A stretch of DNA of 64,000 nt from Roseospira goensis (GTDB taxonomy: Bacteria; Pseudomonadota; Alphaproteobacteria; Rhodospirillales; Rhodospirillaceae), in the NCBI RefSeq assembly GCF_014197795.1, contig NZ_JACIGI010000006.1, forward strand, positions 60,359-124,358. The letters run 5' to 3'. Of this stretch, positions 38,699 through 48,003 are shown one piece after another. How positions within the stretch are numbered: the stretch's first letter is position 1; each line of letters begins with the position of its first letter. The notes beneath the pieces were generated by a model, which did not search any database, was not told the origin of the DNA, and was given only the letters and a program-made list of their open reading frames with translations. Both the position numbers and the translations under genes were made by a program.

Positions 38699-38839
38699 TT
38701 ACAGCCGATTGCGACAAACCGGACTCGCGGCACGACTTCGGTTTGTCGCGACAATCGGCTGTAAAATCAATAATGTAGAGCCGATTCACGTTCGAAATCG
38801 GACCGTATCTGCGGTTCCGATTTGGAACAATCGGCTCTA
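38699..38839. repeat. TAG-ended palindromic repeat, copy B (141 bp)
   Basis: Two palindromes joined by an AT-rich spacer. The first, 38699-38764, has 13-bp outer arms TTACAGCCGATTG/CAATCGGCTGTAA around an inner CAAACCG/CGGTTTG hairpin. The second, 38776-38839, runs from TAGAGCCGATT to AATCGGCTCTA around inner arms TTCGAAATCGGA and TCCGATTTGGAA. Its right end is the TAG stop codon (38837-38839) of the large PAS-GGDEF gene on the minus strand. The first 103 bases are about 91% identical to the reverse complement of copy A. Confidence 0.82.
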
Positions 38840-41800
38840 GGCTAGGCAGACCCGGTTGCGGCCACTCTCCTTGGCTTCGTAAAGGGCGTCATCGACGCGC
38901 ACCACCCAGTCGGCGACCGACTCGCCCGCGCGTCGGCTGGCGACGCCCAGGCTGATGGTCACGCGCCCCACCCTGGGGACCGGTCCGTCGGCCATGGCCC
39001 GGCGCAGGGTCTCCGCCAGTCGGCCGGCACCGTCCCGGTCCGTCCCGGGCAGGATGACCAGGAACTCCTCGCCGCCCCAGCGCGCCAGCAGGTCGGTCTC
39101 GCGGATCCGGTCGCTCAGCCGGGTGACCACCTCGCGCAGCACGGTGTCGCCGACCGGGTGGCCGTGGCTGTCGTTGATGGCCTTGAAGTGGTCGACGTCG
39201 GCCATGATGAGGGAGACGTCGGTGCCCATGCGGTCGGCGCGGCGGGCCTCCTGGTCCAGGATGCGGTCCGCCTGCTGGCGGTTGAACGCGCCGGTCAGGA
39301 CGTCATGGGTGGCCTTGTGTTCCAGTTGCTCCATCAGGTCACGCTGGTGGGTCACGTCGGAGATCATCAGCAGCAGCATGGTGGGGCTCCCGCTGCCGGT
39401 TTCGATCCGCTCGGCCGTCATCTCGCCGATCACCCGCGTGCCGTCCCCGGCCGTGAAGCGCACCTCGTCGGGTCCGGCGGTGTCGGGGTCGAGCAGGTGG
39501 CGCAGCACGTGCTCGCGGATCGCTTCGGTCGGGAACAGGCCGAGCTCGACCAGGCTGCGACCGATCACGGCGTCGCGCTCCAGGCCGAGCGTGCGCAGGA
39601 AGGCGGTGTTGGCGTCGCGGATGCGACCACTGTCCGGCGCGGTGATGGCCATGAGCGTGGCATTGTTCATGAACGCGGTCTCGAACTTGCGTTCCGACAG
39701 CACCAGCGCGGAGACGTCGCGGGCGATCTCCACGACTCCCTTCATGGCGCCGGTGTCGTCGAAGGCGGGAAAGGCGCGGATCGACCAGATGCGCCCGTCC
39801 GGGGTGGTCATCTGCCCGTCGGCGGGCGCCCGCGTGCGGAAGCAGTCGAGCACGGGACAGCCGTCGCAGGGCGCGTCGCGACCAGCCCACAGGGCGTGGC
39901 ACGTCTTGCCGATCAGGTCCTCCATGTCGACGCCGAGCGAGGCGGCGGAGGCCGCGTTGGTCCACGTGATGGCCATGTCCGGTTCGTTGTAGAAGGTCAC
40001 CATGTCGGAGATGCTGCCCAGGATGAGCGCCTTCTCCCGCTCGCTGCGCGCCCAGGCGGTCTCCGCGGTCTTGAGTTCGGTGATGTCGCGCGAGATTTCC
40101 GCCGTGCCGAGGGTGCGGCCGTCCTGCACCACCGGCGTCAACGCCATGTCGTACCAATGCGGGCGTCCGTTGAAGGTCACCGGGAACTGCTCGCGGTAGA
40201 CGGCGCCGTCCAGCACGTGCGACAGCACCGTCTCCCAGTGGTCCCGTTCCGGCGGCGGCAACAGGTCCATGGTGCGCAGGCCGGGGGCCGCCGTGACCCG
40301 GAAGTAGCGATCGGCGAATACCCGGAAGGCGGTGTTGAAGGTCAACAGGCCGCCCTTGGGGTCGCGGACACAGATCAGGTCCTCGGTGGACTCGAACAGG
40401 GCGCGCAGGGTCGCCTCGCGTTCCATGAGCGCCTGCTCGGCCCGCACCCGGCCGGTGACGTCGTGGATGATCGTGAACAGCACACGCCGGCCGTCGAGGC
40501 TGAGCGGGGTGGAATGCGCCAGGATGTCGCGCACCTCACCAGAGGCCAGGCGGTGGCGGACCTCGAACCGGCTCTGCGTCGCGCTGTTGGCACGGGCGCG
40601 CAGCGCCGCGACCTCCTCCGGCGGCGCGATGTTGATGTCCTGGACCGCCATGCGGCGCAGGGTGGCGACCGGATAGCCATAGAACGCGGCCGCCGCCGCA
40701 TTGGCCTGCACGATGCGCCCGTCCTCCGGATCGACCAGCAGCATGGGGGCGCTCGACCCGTCGAACAGGCCCTTGTAGAGCAGGCGGCTGCGGCGCAGCG
40801 ATTCCTCCTCGCGCACCTGTTCGGTGACGTCCCGCGTGACGGCGATCAGGCCGGTGACAGCGTCGGTGACGGGATCGCGGATGGCGCGGCTGGTGGACTC
40901 GACCCAGATTTCATGGCCGTCCTTGTGCCGGAGACGGTAGCGCAGGTGGCCGACGACGTCGTCGCTCGCGATCCGTGCCTGCACATCCAGGAGCCGGGGG
41001 ATGTCGTCGGGGTGACAGAGATCGGTGGGACCTTCGCCGAGCAGATCGTCGGGATCGTAGCCCAGCAGGGTGCGGCATGCCGGCGAGACGAACGTGCGCC
41101 GGCCCTGAAGGTCGTGCGTGGAGATCAGGTCGGTGGCGTTCTCCGCCAGCAGTCGGTAGCGGCGCTCGCTCTCGCTCAGCGCCGCTTCGGTCTCGCGCCT
41201 CTGGGTCACGTCCCGGCCGACGCCGATGACCTCGACGAGGCGCCCGTCCATGTCGAGAACGCCGGTGGCCTGCCAGGCGAGCCAGCGCCAGCCCTCGGCC
41301 GTGGCCGCGCGCAGTTCGATGGTGGCGTTGTGCGGCGGCTCGGCGAGGCGGGCCAGGCCGGCCCGCGCGGCGGCCCGATCGTCCTCGTGCACCAGATGGT
41401 CGAACGGCTCTCCGATCAGGGTTTCTCGACGCCGCCCAAAGAGCGCGCAGAACGCCGGGTTGGCGTAGCGCAGGCGGTTTTCGGCATCGACCTTGATGAT
41501 GGGCGCGGCCTGGTCCTCCGCCAAGTTACGATAGCGGGCCTCGCTGTCCCGCAATGCCTGCTGGGCGCGCTGCCGCTCGGTGACGTCGACCAGGCTGAGA
41601 ATCAGGCCGTCGATGACGCCGGCGGCGTCTCGCACCGGCTGGACGCTGACATCCCAGTAGGTGGTCCCGCGTTCGGGCTGGTCCGGATGCGGGAACGGGC
41701 GTGCGGACGCGGCGAACGGCTCGCCCGTGCGCAATACGGTGCGGAAGATGGCTTCGTTTTCGGGATCGGGGTACAGGTCGAAATGATTGCGGCCGATGAA

Positions 41801-42379
41801 GTCCCCGGGCTGGCGGCGGCCGGCGCGGGCATAGGCTTCGTTGACGCGGAGGAAGTTGAAGCGGCGGTCGAGGTAGGCGACGGCGAACACGCTCTGGCTG
41901 AAGAATCGGTCGAGCAGGCCCGTGCTGCGCCGCAGGTCGCGTTCGGTCTCGATCCGGTCCGAGATATCGCGGATGACCGTCATGACGCCGATGCGCCGCC
42001 CGGCGCGGATCACGGGGTCGGTGCGGGCGTTGACCCACAGCAGCCCGCGTCGGCTGGGGATGAGTTGGTCGCGCGTGATGCTACGGCCGGTGGCGAGCAC
42101 CGTGCGGTCGTCGCCCTGGAGCGCGTCGGCGGTTTCGGCCGGGAACAGGTCGGCGTCGGTGCGGCCCAAGACGTCTTCGAGTGGGCGGCTGACCGCGCGA
42201 CAGAACGCGGCATTGGCGAAGCGCACGACCAGCGCGTCGTCCTTGATGGCAATAACATCGCTGGTGGCGTCCAGGGCGGCCGAGAGCAGGGTAAAGGACT
42301 GCCAGAATCCGGCGTCCGTGGTGTCATCGGGGAGTCTCCGCTGCTCCCGGGTCTGGCCCTTGTGCCGCCTTTGCATCAC
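38837..42379 (-). CDS. large multi-PAS diguanylate cyclase
   Basis: An 1180-aa soluble protein with about eight PAS domains in tandem from residue 30 to 1010 and a GGDEF domain at the C-terminus. The active site is GGEEF (1102-1106), with the inhibitory RETD five residues before it, so c-di-GMP synthesis with feedback is expected. The seventh PAS holds a cysteine set, C827, C838, C841 and C846 (CDGCPVLDC), a pattern seen in PAS domains that may bind zinc or an iron-sulfur cluster. The start is taken as GTG 42379, with ATG three bases later. The stop codon is supplied by palindromic repeat copy B. Which PAS binds which cofactor cannot be read here. Confidence 0.92.
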   Translation of the reverse strand: MMQRRHKGQTREQRRLPDDTTDAGFWQSFTLLSAALDATSDVIAIKDDALVVRFANAAFCRAVSRPLEDVLGRTDADLFPAETADALQGDDRTVLATGRSITRDQLIPSRRGLLWVNARTDPVIRAGRRIGVMTVIRDISDRIETERDLRRSTGLLDRFFSQSVFAVAYLDRRFNFLRVNEAYARAGRRQPGDFIGRNHFDLYPDPENEAIFRTVLRTGEPFAASARPFPHPDQPERGTTYWDVSVQPVRDAAGVIDGLILSLVDVTERQRAQQALRDSEARYRNLAEDQAAPIIKVDAENRLRYANPAFCALFGRRRETLIGEPFDHLVHEDDRAAARAGLARLAEPPHNATIELRAATAEGWRWLAWQATGVLDMDGRLVEVIGVGRDVTQRRETEAALSESERRYRLLAENATDLISTHDLQGRRTFVSPACRTLLGYDPDDLLGEGPTDLCHPDDIPRLLDVQARIASDDVVGHLRYRLRHKDGHEIWVESTSRAIRDPVTDAVTGLIAVTRDVTEQVREEESLRRSRLLYKGLFDGSSAPMLLVDPEDGRIVQANAAAAAFYGYPVATLRRMAVQDINIAPPEEVAALRARANSATQSRFEVRHRLASGEVRDILAHSTPLSLDGRRVLFTIIHDVTGRVRAEQALMEREATLRALFESTEDLICVRDPKGGLLTFNTAFRVFADRYFRVTAAPGLRTMDLLPPPERDHWETVLSHVLDGAVYREQFPVTFNGRPHWYDMALTPVVQDGRTLGTAEISRDITELKTAETAWARSEREKALILGSISDMVTFYNEPDMAITWTNAASAASLGVDMEDLIGKTCHALWAGRDAPCDGCPVLDCFRTRAPADGQMTTPDGRIWSIRAFPAFDDTGAMKGVVEIARDVSALVLSERKFETAFMNNATLMAITAPDSGRIRDANTAFLRTLGLERDAVIGRSLVELGLFPTEAIREHVLRHLLDPDTAGPDEVRFTAGDGTRVIGEMTAERIETGSGSPTMLLLMISDVTHQRDLMEQLEHKATHDVLTGAFNRQQADRILDQEARRADRMGTDVSLIMADVDHFKAINDSHGHPVGDTVLREVVTRLSDRIRETDLLARWGGEEFLVILPGTDRDGAGRLAETLRRAMADGPVPRVGRVTISLGVASRRAGESVADWVVRVDDALYEAKESGRNRVCLA

Positions 42380-42779
42380 CCGGCCCCCTGATCCCGCTCC
42401 GGTTCCCTCACGTCCTCGCGCTGGCGCCCGTTCCGTGTATGCGTCATCTCCCCGTGTTGCGGTCTCGGCATCAGGTGCCGGGCGTCGGCCCTGATCCTGT
42501 CGAGACGGTCGCGTTTTCTTCTGCCGCCTTGGTTCAACCGGGGTCGGGGTTGGCCCGCCTCGGCCATTGCGGCCATGATTTCACCATAGCGCGCAAATGG
42601 GGGCAGTGTCTGCCGGCCCATCGTCAGGGGCCGTTCTTCCGAAAGAGCCGCAGCGGTTCCAACGAACGAATCCGGACGACGTTCCTGAGTTTGGTTCGAT
42701 TGAAGGGCGGTGCTCTCTTTTCGTGCGGTGCTGCGCGCATTAATAGACTGGTAGCTCTAGTGTTCAGAAAAAGATGCCA
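42380..42779. other. 400-base intergenic stretch between moaC and the PAS-GGDEF gene
   Basis: Both flanking genes are on the minus strand. A moderately AT-rich patch at 42700-42780 offers a weak minus-strand promoter (GTTCAG at 42762-42767 and TTAATA at 42740-42745 as read on this strand, 16 bases apart), about 360 bases before the start codon. An 81-codon minus-strand frame ends on the GGDEF start codon but has no ribosome site. Confidence 0.4.
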
Positions 42780-43265
42780 TTACGACTTCGTGTTTTCAGA
42801 CGTCCATGTCCCGGACCGCCCCCCGGACTTGTGCCGTAGCTTGATATCGAAAATCTGCATGCCTCGGTCAACGGATTTGCACATGTCGTAGACGGTCAGC
42901 GCGGCCACCGACACCGCGGTCAGCGCTTCCATCTCGACTCCGGTGCGTCCGGTCAGGCGGCAGGTGGCGGTGATGTCCACGGTGCTTTCGGCCGCGTTCA
43001 GGTCCAGATCGACGGTGACCGAGCTGAGGGGCAGGGGATGGCACAGCGGCACGAGGTCCGGGGTGCGCTTGGCCGCCATGATCCCCGCCAACTGCGCCAC
43101 GGCCAGGACGTCGCCCTTGCGCAGGCCGTGGTCGCGGATCAGGGCGATCGTCTCGGGCGCGGCGCGGACGCGCCCCTGCGCGACGGCGGTGCGCACGCTT
43201 TCGGCCTTGTCCGAGACGTCCACCATCACGGCGTTCCCCTGATCGTCGAAGTGCGTGAGGGTCAT
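42780..43265 (-). CDS. moaC: cyclic pyranopterin monophosphate synthase
   Basis: A 161-aa protein, the usual MoaC length. It turns the MoaA product (3',8-cH2GTP) into cyclic pyranopterin monophosphate in molybdenum cofactor synthesis. Motifs are [10 protein letters not shown] near the start, [32 protein letters not shown] with the catalytic-site His, and [29 protein letters not shown] (cited here as [10 protein letters not shown] and YDMCK), then the Lys-rich end [12 protein letters not shown]. Other moa genes are not adjacent. It is divergent from the binding-protein gene at 43401. Confidence 0.96.
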   Translation of the reverse strand: MTLTHFDDQGNAVMVDVSDKAESVRTAVAQGRVRAAPETIALIRDHGLRKGDVLAVAQLAGIMAAKRTPDLVPLCHPLPLSSVTVDLDLNAAESTVDITATCRLTGRTGVEMEALTAVSVAALTVYDMCKSVDRGMQIFDIKLRHKSGGRSGTWTSENTKS

Positions 43266-43400
43266 GGACTCGCCCCTTTCCGATGCTTGGATCACGCCCA
43301 CCTTATGAGGCGGTGCCGACGGGCGCCAGCCGCGCTCTTGGGGTGCCGGTCGGTTCCGGCTAGGATGCCCCGCCCCTCGACGATGAAGGACCCTCGATCC

Positions 43401-44585
43401 ATGCCGAGTTTCCGGCCGGCGCGTGCCCTGCTTTCCGCCGCGGTGATGGCGACCGTGCTGGCCGCCGGCGGGGCAGCGGGCGCCCAGACCGCGGGCGACC
43501 GTGTGCTGATCGGCGACGTGACCACGGTGACCCGGATCGGCGATCCGGCGCGGACCTATCAAACGGGGCGCGACCTGGCGGCGGGCTTCATCGCCATGGC
43601 CGGTGGTGTGATGGGCAGCAAGCCGGTCGAGATTGTCGCCATTGATCCCGGCGGCGATCCGGACGCGGCGGCGCGCGCGGTCGCGGACCTCAAGGATCAG
43701 GGCGCGGCCCTGTTCATCGGCGGGCTGGTGGCGGATACGACCCTGGCCGCCGCGCGGGCCGCCGGCGACACGCCGTTTCTGGCGGTCGACGCCCGGCTGC
43801 CGGCGGCCCTGGTCCGGGACTTGCCGAACCTCTACCAGATCGGTCCGTCGGCGGAGGCCCTGGGCCGGGCGCTCGCCGCCGAGGCGGCCCAGCAGGGCGC
43901 CGTCCGCTGGGGCGTGGTGGCGCTGGACGACTACTTCGGTCGCGCCCTGGCCCACGCGTTCTGGAACGAGCTGCGGGCCGTCCGCCCGGAGGTCGAACTG
44001 GCGATGGAGCACTATGTGGCGCCGCTGTCTGCGGAGGTGGACGGCGCGCTCGACGCCCTCACCGCGCGCCAGCCCGAGGCGCTTCTGGTGGGGTTGCGCG
44101 ATGGCGACCTGCTGGCGTTCGTGCGGGCGGCCGCGGCGGCGGGTCTGCTGGACGGCCGGCCGGTGATGGCGCCCCAGGTGGGGACGCCGGAGATCCTGGC
44201 CGCCCTGGGCGCCGACCTGCCCGACGACTGGGTGGTCACCGGCTATCCCTGCTGCGAGGTCGGTGGCCAGCCGCACCGCGCGTTCGCGGAGGCCTATCGG
44301 GCCGAGGCCCCGGTGGGCTCGACACCGACCCTCGGGGCGCTGTACGGCTACACGGCGGTGACCGCGGCGGCGACGGCGATCGACACCGCCTGGTCGGTGG
44401 CCCCCGGCACGCTGGCCGACACGCTCGATGGCCTGGAATTGTCCACGCCGGTTGGCCCGATGCGGTTCGCGCCCGGCACCCATCAGGCGAGCCTGCCCCT
44501 GTGGGTGGGCCGCACCAGCGGCGGCCGCTTCGTCGCCGCCCAGGCCGTCGACCCGGCTGCCCTCAGCCAGCCCGACCGCCCCTGA
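43401..44585 (+). CDS. ABC-type substrate-binding protein (branched-chain amino acid type)
   Basis: A 394-aa periplasmic binding protein, Peripla_BP_6 type. The ATG at 43401 is preferred over that at 43383 because AAGGA lies between them. The signal peptide ends about residue 28. [42 protein letters not shown] and [18 protein letters not shown] match the first lobe of LivK-like proteins. No permease or ATPase genes follow, so it is an orphan receptor; the next genes make cobalamin. Ligand unknown: amide, urea, aromatic or amino acids all occur in this group. Confidence 0.85.
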   Translation: MPSFRPARALLSAAVMATVLAAGGAAGAQTAGDRVLIGDVTTVTRIGDPARTYQTGRDLAAGFIAMAGGVMGSKPVEIVAIDPGGDPDAAARAVADLKDQGAALFIGGLVADTTLAAARAAGDTPFLAVDARLPAALVRDLPNLYQIGPSAEALGRALAAEAAQQGAVRWGVVALDDYFGRALAHAFWNELRAVRPEVELAMEHYVAPLSAEVDGALDALTARQPEALLVGLRDGDLLAFVRAAAAAGLLDGRPVMAPQVGTPEILAALGADLPDDWVVTGYPCCEVGGQPHRAFAEAYRAEAPVGSTPTLGALYGYTAVTAAATAIDTAWSVAPGTLADTLDGLELSTPVGPMRFAPGTHQASLPLWVGRTSGGRFVAAQAVDPAALSQPDRP

Positions 44586-44616
44586 GGCCCCGAGATCGGA
44601 GTGTCCGCGAACCGTG

Positions 44617-45258
44617 ATGACCGAAGACCCCCGAGACACCGCCGCTGGTGTGGATGACGACGATGCGGACGCCCGGCACGCGGCGAAGATGCGCAAGAAG
44701 AAGGCCGCGCGCGATCGCATGATGGCCGACAAGAGCGGCGAGAAGGGCCTGTTGATCGTCCATACCGGTCCCGGCAAAGGCAAGAGTTCGGCGGCCTTTG
44801 GTATGGTGTTGCGCTGCCTGGGACACGGCATGCCGGTCGGCGTGGTGCAGTTCATCAAGGGCGCCATGGACACGGCCGAGCGCACGGTGCTGGAGCGCTA
44901 CCCCGACCTGGTGACCATCCGGGCCATGGGTGAGGGCTTCACCTGGGAGACCCAGGACCGCGCCAGGGATGTGGCGGCGGCGGAGCGGGCCTGGGGACTG
45001 GCGGCGGACATGCTGGCCGACCCAAAATTCGCCATGGTCGTGCTCGATGAACTGAACGTCGTTCTGCGGTATGGCTACCTGTCGCCGGACACGGTCCTTG
45101 AGGCCATCGTGGCACGCCCGCCGTTGCAGCATGTGGTGGTCACCGGCCGCAATGCCGGCGACGCGATGATCGAGGCGGCCGACCTGGTGACCGAGATGAA
45201 GCTGGTGAAGCATCCCTTCCGCAGCGGCGTGAAGGGCCAGAAGGGCGTGGAATTCTGA
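44617..45258 (+). CDS. cobO: cob(I)yrinic acid a,c-diamide adenosyltransferase
   Basis: A 213-aa enzyme of the CobO/BtuR family, which transfers the adenosyl group of ATP to cobalt in cobalamin synthesis. The P-loop-like [39 protein letters not shown] and [15 protein letters not shown] are all diagnostic. An acidic, charged head of about 40 residues (with [12 protein letters not shown]) is normal for the long form. ATG 44617 is used; GTG 44614 directly before it is possible. The SYLF gene and cobQ follow on the same strand. Confidence 0.95.
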   Translation: MTEDPRDTAAGVDDDDADARHAAKMRKKKAARDRMMADKSGEKGLLIVHTGPGKGKSSAAFGMVLRCLGHGMPVGVVQFIKGAMDTAERTVLERYPDLVTIRAMGEGFTWETQDRARDVAAAERAWGLAADMLADPKFAMVVLDELNVVLRYGYLSPDTVLEAIVARPPLQHVVVTGRNAGDAMIEAADLVTEMKLVKHPFRSGVKGQKGVEF

Positions 45259-45328
45259 CCCCGGGGGTGTGTCCCGGGATGCGCGCAATGACGGCGTGAA
45301 AAATGACGGCATGAAAGGAGAGTGGCCG

Positions 45329-46390
45329 GTGCTGTCCATCGGTTCCCCCATCGGCTCCCGTGTTCGCGTGGCCGTGCTGGCCGGCCTGGTCTGGGCGGCG
45401 TTGCCGGGACCGGCGGCGGCGCAGCAGGCCGACCCGGGCGCGCCGGTCCCGCTGCTTCCGCCCGAGGGCGGTACGCTGGACCCGCGCCTGGGCGAACTGG
45501 AGCAGCCCGCGCCCTCGATGCCGGCGGGGGCGGCCGGCAACCCGTCGCTGGCGCCGCCGCGCGAGATCGGACCGCCGCCGGGGGGCGTCGGGACCGCCCC
45601 GGCGCCGGCCGACAGCCAGCATCTGGCGGCGCCGGCGCAACCGCCCGCGCCGACCGGGAACGCGCCGACCGGGATCGCGCCGACCACGGCCGCCCCGGAT
45701 GGCCAGGCGAGCGGTGCGCCCGCCACGACGACCACCGGCAGCACCGATCCGGCCCAGGCGCTGGCGCTGGGCGAGGCCCGCGCCGCGGTCGCGGAGGCCA
45801 CCGAGACGGTGCGCGAGCTGCGCGCCGACAGCGGGTTCAAGGCGGAACTGAACGACTTCCTGGGCCGCGCGCGGGCGGTGCTGGTGGTGCCCAGCTTCTT
45901 CCGCGCCGGCTTCGTGGTCGGCGCGGCCTACGGCTCCGGCCTTCTGCTGGTGCGGGACGCCGATGGCGGCTTTTCCGACCCGGCGTTCCTGACCCTGACC
46001 GCCGGCAGCCTGGGTCTCCAGGCCGGGGCCCAGGATGCGCGCATGATCCTGCTCGTCATGACGGATGCCGGCCTGCGCGCGGTTCTGCGCGACCGGTTCA
46101 AGCTGGAGGCCGGCGCCAGCCTGACTTTCGGGATCGTCGGCGGCGGCCTGTCCACCGGCTCCACGACCGACGTCAATCAGGACATCATCGCCTTCTCGCA
46201 CAGCCGGGGCCTGTTCGGCGGCGGGGCGCTGGAAGGGGCGGTGATCGAGCCCAAGCCGGCCTGGAACGCGGCCTACTACGACACGCCGGGCATTACGCCG
46301 GAGACCATCGTGTTCGACCGCCCGGTCCGCAATCCGGCGTCGCGGCCTCTGATCGAGTCGCTTCAGGCCCCGGTCCCGGGCGGTGGCTGA
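45329..46390 (+). CDS. secreted SYLF (Ysc84-like) domain protein
   Basis: A 353-aa protein if read from GTG 45329, eight bases after AAAGGAG; ATG 45311 is the alternative. Residues 1-31 form a Sec signal. A long Pro/Ala/Gly-rich spacer (about 33-135) leads to an alpha-helical piece and the SYLF domain: [32 protein letters not shown] and [17 protein letters not shown], ending with [23 protein letters not shown] domains bind phosphoinositides in eukaryotes; in bacteria the role is unknown. It sits between cobO and cobQ and overlaps the cobQ start by 8 bases, although nothing links it biochemically to cobalamin. Confidence 0.88.
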   Translation: MLSIGSPIGSRVRVAVLAGLVWAALPGPAAAQQADPGAPVPLLPPEGGTLDPRLGELEQPAPSMPAGAAGNPSLAPPREIGPPPGGVGTAPAPADSQHLAAPAQPPAPTGNAPTGIAPTTAAPDGQASGAPATTTTGSTDPAQALALGEARAAVAEATETVRELRADSGFKAELNDFLGRARAVLVVPSFFRAGFVVGAAYGSGLLLVRDADGGFSDPAFLTLTAGSLGLQAGAQDARMILLVMTDAGLRAVLRDRFKLEAGASLTFGIVGGGLSTGSTTDVNQDIIAFSHSRGLFGGGALEGAVIEPKPAWNAAYYDTPGITPETIVFDRPVRNPASRPLIESLQAPVPGGG

Positions 46391-47876
46391 CGGGGCGCCC
46401 GGCCGGCGCCGGCCCGGCCGCGCCCTCATGCTCCAGGGCACCGGGTCGGACGTCGGCAAGTCGCTGCTGGTGGCGGGGCTGTGCCGGGCGCTGGTGCGGC
46501 GCGGCCTGACGGTGCGCCCCTTCAAGCCGCAGAACATGTCCAACAACGCCGCCGTCACGCGCGAGGGCGGCGAGATCGGCCGCGCCCAGGCCCTCCAGGC
46601 GCGGGCCTGCGGGGTGGCCCCGTCGGTACACATGAACCCGGTGCTGCTCAAGCCGCAGAGCGACGTGGGCAGCCAGGTCGTGGTTCAGGGCCGGGTGTGG
46701 GGCAACGCCGACGCACGCGCCTACAGCGGGCTGAAACCGGACCTGATGCCGGCGGTTCTGGACAGCTTCAACCGGCTGCGCGCCGAGGCCGACGTGGTGG
46801 TGGTGGAAGGGGCGGGCAGCGCCAGCGAGGTCAACCTGCGCGCCGGTGACATTGCCAACATGGGCTTCGCGCGGGCCACCGACACGCCGGTCGTGCTGGT
46901 CGGCGACATCGACCGCGGCGGGGTGATCGCGTCCCTGGTCGGCACCTGGGCGCTGTTGCCAGACGCGGAGCGGGCGCTGGTGCGCGGCTACGTCATCAAC
47001 AAGTTTCGCGGCGACCCGACGCTGTTCACGCCGGCGATCGACATCATCGCGGCGCGTGCCGGCGGGCTGCCGTGCCTTGGGGTGGTGCCGTGGTTCGAGC
47101 GCGCCCGGGATCTGCCGGCCGAGGATGCGGTGGCGCTGGAGGCGCCGCCCGCGGCGCGCCAGACGGCCCCCCTGACGGTGGCCGTACCCCGGCTGTCCCG
47201 GATCGCCAACTTCGACGACATGGACCCCCTCCTCGCCGCCGAGCCGGATGTGGCGCTGTCGTTCGTGGCGCCGGGCAAGGCCCTGCCGGGCGACGTGGAT
47301 CTGGTGATCCTGCCCGGCTCCAAGGCCACGATCGCCGACCTTGCGGTCCTGCGCGCCGAGGGCTGGGACGTCGACCTGTACGCTCATGTCCGGCGCGGCG
47401 GGGCGGTGCTGGGGATCTGCGCCGGCTACCAGATGCTGGGCCGCACGGTGTCCGATCCCGAGGGCATCGAGGGGCCGGCCGGAACGGCGCCGGGGCTGGG
47501 GCTGCTGGACGTGGACACGGTGATCGGCCGCACCAAGACCCTGCGCGAGGGGCCGCTCGGATACGAGATGCACATGGGGGTCACGACCGGCCCCGATGCC
47601 GGCCGGCCGTGGCCGGGCGCCCTGGCGGGGATCGCGGGGCTGGCGGCGCACGGGGCGGCCCGGCCCGACGGGCGCGTGCTGGGCTGCTACCTGCATGCGC
47701 TGCTGCACCGGGACGCCACGCGCGCGGCGCTGCTCGCCGGGCTGCGACCGGGCCGCGATGCCGGACCGGCCTTCGCGGTGCGTATCGAGGGCGCGCTGGA
47801 GGCGCTGGCGGACCATGTCTCGGCCCATGTGGATCTCGCCGCGCTGTTCGGGGACGGCGCCGCGCGGTCGGCGTGA
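46383..47876 (+). CDS. cobQ: cobyric acid synthase
   Basis: A 497-aa amidotransferase that amidates adenosyl-cobyrinic acid a,c-diamide at positions b, d, e and g with glutamine and ATP. The N-terminal ATP-binding half shows [32 protein letters not shown] and [12 protein letters not shown]. The C-terminal glutaminase half shows [12 protein letters not shown] with the nucleophile Cys, and later GYEMHMG. The start is GTG 46383 inside the end of the SYLF gene, so translation is probably coupled. With cobO it marks a piece of a cobalamin operon; the other cob genes are outside the window. Confidence 0.95.
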   Translation: MADGAPGRRRPGRALMLQGTGSDVGKSLLVAGLCRALVRRGLTVRPFKPQNMSNNAAVTREGGEIGRAQALQARACGVAPSVHMNPVLLKPQSDVGSQVVVQGRVWGNADARAYSGLKPDLMPAVLDSFNRLRAEADVVVVEGAGSASEVNLRAGDIANMGFARATDTPVVLVGDIDRGGVIASLVGTWALLPDAERALVRGYVINKFRGDPTLFTPAIDIIAARAGGLPCLGVVPWFERARDLPAEDAVALEAPPAARQTAPLTVAVPRLSRIANFDDMDPLLAAEPDVALSFVAPGKALPGDVDLVILPGSKATIADLAVLRAEGWDVDLYAHVRRGGAVLGICAGYQMLGRTVSDPEGIEGPAGTAPGLGLLDVDTVIGRTKTLREGPLGYEMHMGVTTGPDAGRPWPGALAGIAGLAAHGAARPDGRVLGCYLHALLHRDATRAALLAGLRPGRDAGPAFAVRIEGALEALADHVSAHVDLAALFGDGAARSA

Positions 47877-48003
47877 GGGGGCCGCTCTCATGATGCGGGG
47901 GACTGGACGGGCCGGGGGCCGCCGGCTCAGACTGCGGAACCGGCGTGCCGCGCGGCCAAGAGCGGCGCGGGGCCGGGCCGGGCACCAGGGCGGAGGACGA
48001 CCG

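Larger units (their letters stand above)
38307..38836. other. 530-base intergenic region packed with structured repeats
   Basis: From left to right it holds the leader and promoter of the 97-aa gene (to about 38520), the multi-hairpin element copy 2 (38586-38684) and the palindromic repeat copy B (38699-38839). The open frames across the repeats have no ribosome site and change reading sense between copies, so I call no gene here. Confidence 0.65.

Noticed and set aside
38527-38778. Plus-strand 83-codon frame resembling part of the 7.3 kb frame (shared PT.EQTS.VG.PVR.HRR pattern)
   Set aside because: The similarity comes from the shared hairpin element. Substitutions are not biased to third positions but do preserve stem pairing, so the constraint looks structural, not protein-coding.
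42376-42621. Minus-strand 81-codon frame ending on the start codon of the PAS-GGDEF gene
   Set aside because: No ribosome site, Arg-rich composition typical of GC shadows, and no recognisable domain. The four-base overlap is the only support.
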